A stretch of DNA of 58,621 bases from Streptomyces yangpuensis (GTDB lineage: Bacteria > Actinomycetota > Actinomycetes > Streptomycetales > Streptomycetaceae): NCBI RefSeq assembly GCF_001005295.1, contig NZ_LBMK01000008.1:255011-313631 (forward strand), in the 5' to 3' direction. Shown piece after piece: positions 27,898-34,517 of this stretch (the stretch's first letter is position 1; each line of letters begins with the position of its first letter). The position numbers were made by a program, and so were the translations under genes. A model generated the notes under the pieces. The model saw only the letters and a list, made by a program, of their open reading frames with translations, did no database searches and had not been told where the DNA came from.

Positions 27898-28670
27898 GGC
27901 CGACCCCCGAACCCGGCACGGCGCCCGTACCCGGCGCGACCGCCACGGCCACCGGGTGGAGCCGCCGCCGCACCGTACGCCCCCTCGCCGCCGCCGCTCT
28001 CGCCGCGCTGCTCCTCGCGGGCTGCGGAGGCCAGAACGCGGCGCAGCCCGCCGCCCCGGACGGGCAGGCCGGACAGGGGCAGGCCGCACAGGGCGCGGCA
28101 CCCGATGCCGCGGGCGCAGCCCCCAGCGGGAAGCCCGCCGACGCGTCGAAGAACGGTACGGACGCAGGCTCGGCCACAGGCGGCGGGACGGGAGCGGGCC
28201 GGGCCCAGCCCGCCCTCGCCCGCTCGGAGCCGCAGAAGATCACGATCCCGTCGCTGGGCGTGACCAGCACCCTGGAAACGCTGAAGCAGAACGGCGACGG
28301 CACCATGCAGACCCCGAAGGACCCCGCGCTCGCGGGCTGGTACGAGCCGGGCCCGACGCCCGGCTCCGAGGGACCGGCCGTGATCGCAGGGCACGTCACA
28401 TGGAACGGAGCGGCAGCGGTGTTCGAGAAGCTGAAGACGATGAAGGGCGGTGACACCATCAAGGTGACGCGCAAGGACGGCAAGACGGTCACGTTCACGG
28501 TGGACAAGGTCAGCGAGTACCCGAAGGCCGAGTTCCCCACACTGGAGGTCTACAAGAACCTCGACCACGCGGGCCTGCGCCTGGTCACCTGCGGCGGAGA
28601 GTTCGACCCCAAGAAGCACTACTACAACAGCAACGTGGTCGTCTTCGCCCGGATGACGGGCGCCGCATAG
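27894..28670 (+). CDS. Class F sortase, predicted lipoprotein
   Basis: A 258-residue sortase of the actinobacterial class F type. The N-terminus ends in a lipobox (LLLAG-Cys44), then a Gly/Ala/Gln-rich linker of about 65 residues, then the sortase barrel beginning at KITIPSLGVTS. Catalytic residues are visible: His in VIAGHVTW, Cys in RLVTCGGEFD, and a late Arg in FARMTG. It would act outside the membrane as a transpeptidase. The GTG start overlaps the stop of the CHRD protein gene, so the latter is the probable substrate. A perfect terminator follows. Confidence 0.88.
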   Translation: MRPTPEPGTAPVPGATATATGWSRRRTVRPLAAAALAALLLAGCGGQNAAQPAAPDGQAGQGQAAQGAAPDAAGAAPSGKPADASKNGTDAGSATGGGTGAGRAQPALARSEPQKITIPSLGVTSTLETLKQNGDGTMQTPKDPALAGWYEPGPTPGSEGPAVIAGHVTWNGAAAVFEKLKTMKGGDTIKVTRKDGKTVTFTVDKVSEYPKAEFPTLEVYKNLDHAGLRLVTCGGEFDPKKHYYNSNVVVFARMTGAA

Positions 28671-28702
28671 CCGCATAGCCAGCCCGGCAGGGCCGTGAAG
28701 AC

Positions 28703-28739
28703 GCCCGTCGGCCGCAGCCCCCCACTGCGGCCGACGGGC
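28703..28739 (+). terminator. Terminator of the CHRD-sortase operon
   Basis: Perfect 15-bp inverted repeat (28703-28717 with 28725-28739) with a 7-base loop, 33 bases after the sortase stop. Confidence 0.85.
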
Positions 28740-28832
28740 TCCCGCCGTCGACCGCGTCACCCCGGACGTTTCATCCGGCGGATCGTGAGCAGGCGAGCCT
28801 TCGTCATCACCATCCCACGGAAGGAGCAAGCA

Positions 28833-29126
28833 ATGTCCGACGTGTCGCGACTCCCGGGCCTGGCCGAGCACCACTGGGCGTGGCAGGCGGAAGCGGCCTG
28901 CCGGGGCCTGGGCTCGCGCCGGTTCTTCCACCCGGCGGGAGAGCGCGGTGAGGACCGCGCCGCCCGTGACGAGGCGGCCAAGGAGGTCTGCGCCCGGTGC
29001 CCGGTGCGGGAGGCGTGCCTGCGGCACGCGCTGCGCACCGGTGAGGCGTACGGGGTGTGGGGCGGGCTCACCGAGGAGGAACGCCGCCAGCACGCTGCCC
29101 GCCGGAGCGTGGGCGCGGCCGCCTGA
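28833..29126 (+). CDS. WhiB-family iron-sulfur regulator
   Basis: A 97-residue WhiB-like protein with all landmarks: Cys23, Cys53-x2-Cys56-x5-Cys62 for the [4Fe-4S] cluster, the turn YGVWGGLTEEER and a basic Ala-rich tail that can bind DNA. These proteins bind the primary sigma factor and adjust transcription in response to redox or developmental cues. ATG 28833 has AAGGAG 7 bases upstream. Unlike the WhiB-like gene at 379, the canonical tryptophan is retained. Monocistronic, with a hairpin immediately after the stop. Confidence 0.9.
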   Translation: MSDVSRLPGLAEHHWAWQAEAACRGLGSRRFFHPAGERGEDRAARDEAAKEVCARCPVREACLRHALRTGEAYGVWGGLTEEERRQHAARRSVGAAA

Positions 29127-29152
29127 CGGGCGGTACCGCACGGCACCGCCCG
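29127..29152. terminator. Terminator between convergent genes
   Basis: CGGGCGGT / ACCGCCCG, 8 bp with a 10-base loop, starting right after the WhiB-like stop and 31 bases from the end of the minus-strand gene. Confidence 0.55.
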
Positions 29153-29182
29153 GCAGCACCGGCTCGCACTGAGGATCGCGGT

Positions 29183-29473
29183 TCAGGGCAGACCGGCGCT
29201 GAGCGGCAGGGTCGCTCCGGCACGTACGGAATTGATGACCGCGTCGTGCAGGGCGCGGCTCGCCTCCTCACTGGGGCACGGGACGGGACTTCCCGCAAGG
29301 GGAAGCCAGTCGGAGGCCCCGCTGTACTGCACCGTGACGTGCGCCATGCCCTCGACCTCGGTCCATGTGGTGTGGATGTCGAGCTCACCGGTGAGGACGG
29401 GTCCCGCTTCGCCGGTCATGACTCCGTTCCGGCCGGCGAAGATCCCGCGAGTGGTCCATGATGCCCAGCTCAT
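29183..29473 (-). CDS. Small protein of unknown function
   Basis: A 96-residue protein beginning MSWASWTTRGIFAGRNG and containing GELDIHTTWTEVEGMAHVTVQYSGASDW, then CPSEEASRALHDAVINSVR. Strand-rich N-terminus, helical C-terminus, no signal peptide. ATG at 29473 has GGAGG 5 bases upstream. I do not recognise the family. It is transcribed divergently from the acetyltransferase remnant. Confidence 0.65.
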   Translation of the reverse strand: MSWASWTTRGIFAGRNGVMTGEAGPVLTGELDIHTTWTEVEGMAHVTVQYSGASDWLPLAGSPVPCPSEEASRALHDAVINSVRAGATLPLSAGLP

Positions 29474-29689
29474 CCGGCCTCCTTGCCGCACTGCGCGCAG
29501 TGCACTGCACTCTTCGTCCTGCCAGTGTGAACGCGTCGGCCCTCCCGCGCCCTGTGGACGCGACGGCGCCCTGCCGCGACACCGGATCGGGTGTGGAATA
29601 CCGGTGTGCGACGGCGGCCGAGGCACACCGAGGGTCGCCCTGCGGCCCGATGCGCGGCGCTGTCGCATCGTGGCTCCGGACGGGCCGAC

Positions 29690-29960
29690 GGGTATGGACC
29701 TGCTCCTTTCACCGCTGGCCACGCCGCCACGGTGGCCGGCCGGCCCACCTCGGCCGACGAGGTCGTCAGGTGGTGCGGACGGCAGGAGTGCCCCCTGTCC
29801 CCGCGGACGGTCACCGGCTGGCACCGGGATGCCGACGTCCGGGCCCACGTCCTCGTCGAGGCCGGGGCGGTCGTGGGCTATGGAGAGCTGTGGCTCGACG
29901 ACGAGGAGGACGAGGCCGAACTGGCCCGGCTCATCGTCACGCGTCCGGCAGCACCGGCCC
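29690..29960 (+). pseudogene. Remnant of a GNAT acetyltransferase
   Basis: One frame reads PFTAGHAATVAG, SADEVVRWCG, PLSPRTVTGWH, DVRAHVLVEAGAVVGYGELWLDDEEDEAELARLIV, which is the N-terminal half of a GNAT acetyltransferase up to the strand before the acetyl-CoA loop. The expected RGRGxG loop and the C-terminal half are absent in all three frames downstream, and no convincing start or ribosome binding site precedes it. I read this as a decayed gene. Confidence 0.5.
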
Positions 29961-30042
29961 GCGCCCGGCCGGGCTGCCGCCCGTTCGGCGGACTTGCGGG
30001 GCGGCGCGGGGTCGTTGCGGCCCCGACGGGATACGAATGTCG

Positions 30043-30075
30043 TCACCGACCGATCACCGACCGATCACCGACCGA
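30043..30075. repeat. Three tandem 11-bp repeats TCACCGACCGA
   Basis: Perfect adjacent copies at 30043-30053, 30054-30064 and 30065-30075, ending 42 bases upstream of the DoxX gene start. An 11-bp period puts the copies on one helix face, which would suit cooperative regulator binding. Confidence 0.7.
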
Positions 30076-30117
30076 CCCGACACGACGGCCGGGCCCGCCG
30101 CCTCCAGGGAGACCTCC

Positions 30118-30645
30118 ATGAGCTGCATCAACCGACGCGACCTCGCCCTGCTGGCGCTGCGGGCCGGGACCGGAGCCGTACTCATGGCGCACGGCACGCA
30201 GAAGCTCTTCGGATGGTTCGGCGGCGCCGGCCTCGACAAGACGGCCGCCGCGATGGAGCACATGGGCTACACCCCCGGCCGGCAGAGCGCCCTCGCCGCA
30301 GGCCTGGGGGAGACCGGCGGCGGGGCGCTCCTCGTGCTGGGTCTCGCCACGCCGGCGGCCGGCGCCGCGGCCGCGGGAGCCATGGCCGGAGCCGTGGCCG
30401 TCCACGCCCCGGCCGGCTTCTTCGCCCAGGGCGGAGGGTTCGAGTACCCGGCCTTCCTCGGCTTCACCGCCGCCACCATCGGCCTCGCCGGGGCGGGCCG
30501 CTACTCCCTCGACCACGCCACCGGCCACACCTTCGACCAGCGGTGGATGCTCGCCCTGGCCTTCGCCACGACTGCCGTCGCGGCGGCAGCCGTGGTCACG
30601 AGGCGCGCACGCAACCAGTCGGACGACGGCGCCGAGGAGGAATGA
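30118..30645 (+). CDS. DoxX-family membrane protein
   Basis: A 175-residue protein with four hydrophobic segments. RAGTGAVLMAHGTQKLFGWFGG and the following GLGETGGGALLVLGL are characteristic of the DoxX/DUF417-like family; some members take part in redox or sulfur homeostasis complexes. ATG 30118 lies after a Gly/Ala-rich purine site (GGGAGACC). The next gene starts within 30 bases, so they are probably cotranscribed. Confidence 0.85.
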   Translation: MSCINRRDLALLALRAGTGAVLMAHGTQKLFGWFGGAGLDKTAAAMEHMGYTPGRQSALAAGLGETGGGALLVLGLATPAAGAAAAGAMAGAVAVHAPAGFFAQGGGFEYPAFLGFTAATIGLAGAGRYSLDHATGHTFDQRWMLALAFATTAVAAAAVVTRRARNQSDDGAEEE

Positions 30646-30671
30646 GGAGAGTGCCCCCGGAGGAGCAGACG

Positions 30672-31274
30672 ATGACCGGTACGCCGTCCGTCGATCTCGC
30701 GGAGCAGACCCGGATCGTGTCCCGCCTCGCTGCGGAGGTGCCGGACACCGGGCTGGCCGGCCCGACGCCGTGCCCCGAGTACACGGTGGGAGGCCTGTTG
30801 GGCCACCTCACGGGCCTCGCCGTCGCGTTCCGTGACGCCGGCCGCAAGGACCTCGGCCCGACGACCGACACGGCACCGGACCCGGCCGGAGTGTCCCTGC
30901 CCGCCGCCTGGCGCGAGGAACTGCCCCGGGTCCTCGGCGAGCTGGCCGAGGCCTGGCAGGACCCGGCGGCCTGGACCGGCATGACCCGGGCGGGCGGCGT
31001 GGACCTCCCGGGCGAGGTCGCGGGTGCGGTGGCCGTGGACGAGCTGGTGATCCACGGCTGGGACCTGGCCCGGGCGACGGGCCAGGAGTACGTGCCCGAC
31101 GGGGCCGCGTTGCGGCTCTCGCACGCCTTCCTCCTCGCCGCAGCAGAAGAAGGGGACCGCGGCGGGGGCATCTTCGGCCCGGTCGTACCTGTCCCGGACG
31201 ACGCCCCGCTGCTGGACCAGGCGGTGGGACTGTCGGGACGGCACCCCGGCTGGGTACCTCCGACGGCGCCGTGA
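30672..31274 (+). CDS. Mycothiol-dependent maleylpyruvate isomerase-like protein
   Basis: A 200-residue DinB-fold protein of the TIGR03086 type. PCPEYTVGGLLGHLTG is the signature N-terminal helix with its metal-binding His, and AVDELVIHGWDLARATGQ carries the second conserved His-x3-Asp. Such proteins use mycothiol as cofactor. ATG 30672 is chosen over GTG 30651 because GGAGGAG sits 6 bases upstream. Twenty-six bases follow the DoxX stop. Substrate unknown. Confidence 0.82.
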   Translation: MTGTPSVDLAEQTRIVSRLAAEVPDTGLAGPTPCPEYTVGGLLGHLTGLAVAFRDAGRKDLGPTTDTAPDPAGVSLPAAWREELPRVLGELAEAWQDPAAWTGMTRAGGVDLPGEVAGAVAVDELVIHGWDLARATGQEYVPDGAALRLSHAFLLAAAEEGDRGGGIFGPVVPVPDDAPLLDQAVGLSGRHPGWVPPTAP

Positions 31275-31558
31275 CCGGCTGCTGGAGGCCGGCTTCACCC
31301 CGGCCACCACCGTGCGTTCCTGTCACTGGCACCCGCCGGGCGTCCCCGAACCCGTCCGCCCCGCGCAGTTCCACGACTGGCTCCACGACTGGCTCCACGA
31401 CAACGAGCCGCTGTGGGACCGCTTCCCCGCAGCCTTCGACTTCAGGCCCAGTGCCGCGCACCGGCCGGCGATCACCGAGCCCGCCCCGTCGGCCCTCTGG
31501 CACCTGCACTCCCGCCACCGGGTCGTTTCCGACCTCCCGCGGAACTCGACACGATCGT
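31275..31558 (+). other. Possible ORF remnant between convergent genes
   Basis: No intact gene is supported. One frame encodes RLLEAGFTPATTVRSCHWHPP and then WLHDWLHDNEPLWDRFPAAFDF with balanced coding-like composition but no start or ribosome binding site, and runs into the terminator below. It includes a 12-bp duplication (CCACGACTGGCT twice, near 31370-31395). It may be the tail of a decayed gene. Confidence 0.3.
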
Positions 31559-31602
31559 CGAACGCCCCGCGTTGCCGGCGTACCGACGTCGCGGGGCGTT
31601 CG
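31559..31602. terminator. Strong bidirectional terminator
   Basis: Perfect 13-bp arms 31559-31571 and 31590-31602 with an 18-base loop, located 35 bases from the end of the minus-strand Old Yellow Enzyme gene. Confidence 0.7.
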
Positions 31603-31636
31603 AGGGCCGACGCTCAGGACGGCCACCGGCCACCGG

Positions 31637-32767
31637 CTACCGGCTGAGCGACTTGAGCGCAGCGGCATCGTACGGCTTCAGCTCGTCGAAGCGGTTGCCC
31701 AGGACCTTCGCCGCCCACTGCGGGTCCTGGAGCAGCGCCCGGCCGACGGCCACCATGTCGAACTCCTCGCGCTCCATACGGTCCAGGAGGTTGTCGATGT
31801 CGCCCAGCGCGGCGCCCTCGCCGACGAAAGAGCGGAGGAAGTCGCCATCCAGGCCGACCGAGCCGACGGTGATGGTCGGGCGGCCGGTGAGCTTCTTGGT
31901 CCAGCCCGCGAGGTTGAGGTCCGAGCCCTCGAACTCCGGGAGCCAGTAGCGCCGGGTGGAGGCGTGGAACACGTCGACACCCGCCGCCGCCAGCGGCGCC
32001 AGAATCGCCTCCAGCTCCCCCGGGGTCTGCGCGAGCCGGGCGTCGTAGGCCTCCTGCTTCCACTGCGAGTAGCGGAAGATCACCGGGAAGTCGGCCGGTA
32101 CGCGTTCGCGGACCGCCGCCACGATCTCCGCGGCGAACTTCGTGCGGGCGACCGCGTCGCCGCCGTACGCGTCGGTGCGGCGGTTGGTCCGCTCCCACAG
32201 GAACTGGTCGAGCAGGTAGCCGTGAGCGCCGTGCAGTTCGACACCGTCGAAGCCGGTCCGCACGGCGTCCGCGGCGGCGTCGGCGAACGCGCCGATGACG
32301 TCGTCGAGATCGGCGGCGGTCATCGCCTTGCCGGTCCCCTCGGTGCCGTCCACGCGGATGCCGGAGGGGCCGACGGCGGGCGCGTCGGCGTACGGCGCCT
32401 CGCCCTGCTTGCGCACCATGCCGATGTGCCACAGCTGCGGCACGATCGTGCCGCCCGCCTCGTGCACGGCCGCGGCGACCTTCGCCCACCCCGCCAGCTG
32501 CTCCTCGCCGTGGAACCGCGGCACCCGGTCGCTCTGCCCGGCGGAGTCGTGACCGACGTAGGTGCCCTCGGTGACGATCAGGCCCACGCCGGCGGCGGCC
32601 CGGCTCGCGTAGTACGCCTGCACGTCCTCGCCGGGCACGCCGCCGGGGGAGAACATCCGCGTCATCGGCGCCATGGCGATGCGGTTGGGGACGCTCAGGC
32701 CGTTCAGGGTGACCGGACGGGACAGGATCTCGGCCGCGCGGGAGGCGGTGGACGTGGTGACGGTCAT
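31637..32767 (-). CDS. NADH:flavin oxidoreductase, Old Yellow Enzyme family
   Basis: A 376-residue FMN-dependent ene-reductase. Features: SVPNRIAMAPMTRMFSPGG at the N-terminus, IVTEGTYVGHDSAG, PQLWHIGM, GFDGVELHGAHGYLLDQFLWERTNRRTDAYGG (paired His for substrate binding), and a C-terminal phosphate-binding VGSVGLDGDF plus DMVAVGRALLQDP. It reduces activated alkenes or nitro compounds with NAD(P)H. ATG 32767 has GGAGG upstream. It is divergent from a MarR-type repressor across a perfect palindrome, so electrophile-inducible regulation is likely. Confidence 0.9.
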   Translation of the reverse strand: MTVTTSTASRAAEILSRPVTLNGLSVPNRIAMAPMTRMFSPGGVPGEDVQAYYASRAAAGVGLIVTEGTYVGHDSAGQSDRVPRFHGEEQLAGWAKVAAAVHEAGGTIVPQLWHIGMVRKQGEAPYADAPAVGPSGIRVDGTEGTGKAMTAADLDDVIGAFADAAADAVRTGFDGVELHGAHGYLLDQFLWERTNRRTDAYGGDAVARTKFAAEIVAAVRERVPADFPVIFRYSQWKQEAYDARLAQTPGELEAILAPLAAAGVDVFHASTRRYWLPEFEGSDLNLAGWTKKLTGRPTITVGSVGLDGDFLRSFVGEGAALGDIDNLLDRMEREEFDMVAVGRALLQDPQWAAKVLGNRFDELKPYDAAALKSLSR

Positions 32768-32814
32768 GAAGGTCCTCCGGGTTGAGGCTGTGGCTCGTCG
32801 GGGCGCGACGAGAA

Positions 32815-32845
32815 ATGCATGATACACATGCTGTGTATCATGCAT
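32815..32845. promoter_or_regulatory. Perfect palindromic operator between OYE and MarR genes
   Basis: ATGCATGATACACA (32815-32828), a 3-base spacer, then the exact complement TGTGTATCATGCAT (32832-32845). It is AT-rich within GC-rich DNA and 48 bases from the reductase start and 93 from the MarR start, where MarR-family repressors typically bind and autoregulate. Confidence 0.85.
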
Positions 32846-32937
32846 ATTGCGGCCCGTGGGTGGCAGCTCGCGGCAGGAGGAGCCCCGCCGGTCCACGGGG
32901 CGGCGATAATGGAGCGCCGAAGGGAGCGGGAGGCGCA

Positions 32938-33432
32938 GTGCTGGAGAAACTGGAACGGGAGCTGATGCTGCTCTCGCGGCACCAGGTGCTGGCCCGCCGT
33001 GAGCGCGACCCCGAGCGCCTGGAGCGGTCCGCGTATCTGCTGCTCAGCCGGATCGACACCCAAGGTCCCATGTCCATCGGGCAGTTGGCGGAGGCCTTCG
33101 GGCTCGACACCTCGACCGTGAACCGCCAGACGGCGGCGCTGCTGCGCTGCGGACTGGCCGAGCGCGTCGCGGATCCGGACGGCGGGATGGCCCGCAAGCT
33201 GCGCATCACCGCCGAAGGCGGTCGCCGGCTCGCCGCCGACCGTGAGGTCAACCGTTCCTGCCTTGCCCGGGTGGTCGCCGACTGGTCTCCCGAGGAGGTG
33301 CGGGAGCTGGAGGACGTCTTGGTCCGCCTCAACCGCAGCGCCGAGTCCCTCGAAGGACGGTTCTGGCCGCGCACGGAGGCCTACGACACCTGCCCGTCCG
33401 ACCCCCGGCCGACCGCACCACGAGCCACGTAG
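32938..33432 (+). CDS. MarR-family transcriptional regulator
   Basis: A 164-residue winged-helix regulator. The recognition region is MSIGQLAEAFGLDTSTVNRQTAALLRCGLAERVADPDGGMARKLRITAEGGRRLAA, with the wing at DPDGGMARKLRIT; flanking helices form the dimer. GTG 32938 has GGGAGG 4-5 bases upstream. It probably represses the divergent Old Yellow Enzyme gene and itself through the palindrome at 32815-32845. The C-terminal 20 residues are a Pro/Thr-rich tail. Confidence 0.88.
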   Translation: MLEKLERELMLLSRHQVLARRERDPERLERSAYLLLSRIDTQGPMSIGQLAEAFGLDTSTVNRQTAALLRCGLAERVADPDGGMARKLRITAEGGRRLAADREVNRSCLARVVADWSPEEVRELEDVLVRLNRSAESLEGRFWPRTEAYDTCPSDPRPTAPRAT

Positions 33433-33460
33433 CGACCGCCGGTGTCCGGTGGGGAACGGG

Positions 33461-33511
33461 CGGCGCCCCGGGCGGCCGGCTGGACCGCTGAGGTCCGTTC
33501 CCGGGGCGCCG
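33461..33511 (+). terminator. Terminator of the MarR gene
   Basis: Perfect 12-bp arms 33461-33472 and 33500-33511, with a second nested stem GGACC-GCTGA-GGTCC in the loop; 29 bases after the stop. Confidence 0.75.
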
Positions 33512-34184
33512 ACGCCGGCGCGGCCGTACCGTGCGGGTCCTGCCGGTGGATCAGTGCAGGTCGACCTGGTCGGCCCTCGGGTCACACCGTCACGTGGCCG
33601 CCGCTGTTGGCCTTGCCGGCAGGCCGGACGGTGCGCTCGGCGGCGCTCGTGAACGTGCCGGCGTTCGGTGCTGTTGCGGCCTGGCCGAGGTCCGCGTCCG
33701 GCACGCTCACCCCGTGCGCGTTGGGGGCCGGGTCGTCGGCTCGGGTCGCACCGGGTACGAGACCTGCACTGCTGCGGAAGCTACGCGCCGACAACTGCCG
33801 AACCGTTGATCGCACGGGTATCGGCTCCTGTCTCGCGGGGGAGGGGAACGGCGGGACCGGTCGGCCACCGACGCGCCGGTGATGCGGTGCACGCGTAGCG
33901 GCTCGGGCCGGTACAGGGCACTGGCACGGGCCGCCCGGACGGGAGCGTTGTCGCAGGTGCGGGCTGGCCCAGGGCACTGCCCGTGTCAGGGGAACCAACC
34001 TGGTCCCATGGCCCGGGCGGTGGCGGCCGAACCGCCGACACTGCCAAGGCTGACGTTCAACCCCTGTACCCGTACGAAGGGTTGATTCACCAGAGCCCGC
34101 GTGGCGGGGGTCCGATCCGGCTACGGTGGTGGCCGGTACCGGGGCGTACGCGGGATGCCCCGACGAACAGGGAAGGCACGCGCC
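33512..34184. other. Long intergenic region before the CHAT unit
   Basis: About 670 bases without a supported gene. Several open frames cross it on both strands, but none has a ribosome binding site, recognisable motif or consistent codon use. It ends in the GGAAGG site of the next gene. It may hold the promoter of the CHAT unit. Confidence 0.5.
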
Positions 34185-34517
34185 GTGAACGAACACGACG
34201 AGGCGGCAAGGCTCCTCGGGCTGGACGAGGACGAGCTGCTGGGTGAACTCGGCGCGATCCTCTCCGGTCAGCCCACCCGGGACGGTGGCGAATCCGATGC
34301 CCGTGAGGGCGGGCGGAACTGGTTTGCCGTCAACAAGGCGCAGCTCCAGCGCCTCGTGTGCGGCAATCCGGCAGCCCGGAGCCTTCGCGCCGACACCGGC
34401 GGCGTGCTCGTCCTGGCCGAGATCCTCGGCGAACTGCTGGGCCTCCCGGCGGCACTCGCCGCCGCGACCTACCTCCTCAAGCGCGGTCTGCACCGGCTCT
34501 GCCCCGATGTCCCCTGA
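34185..34517 (+). CDS. Small partner protein of the CHAT protease
   Basis: A 110-residue protein of no family I recognise. The N-terminal half is acidic (DEAARLLGLDEDELLGELGAIL), the middle contains WFAVNKAQLQRLVCGNPAARSL, and residues about 70-100 are hydrophobic (GGVLVLAEILGELLGLPAALAAATYLL), followed by a basic KRGLHRLC. GTG 34185 has GGAAGG 8 bases upstream. Its last 11 bases overlap the TPR-CHAT gene, so the two are translationally coupled and probably act together. The hydrophobic end could be a membrane-active segment or a regulatory helix; both are inference. Confidence 0.75.
   Translation: MNEHDEAARLLGLDEDELLGELGAILSGQPTRDGGESDAREGGRNWFAVNKAQLQRLVCGNPAARSLRADTGGVLVLAEILGELLGLPAALAAATYLLKRGLHRLCPDVP

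Noticed and set aside
30043..30075. Tandem repeats as a CRISPR array
   Set aside because: Eleven-bp direct repeats without spacers; no cas-like genes nearby. The same holds for the repeats at 16754, 52380 and 57786.
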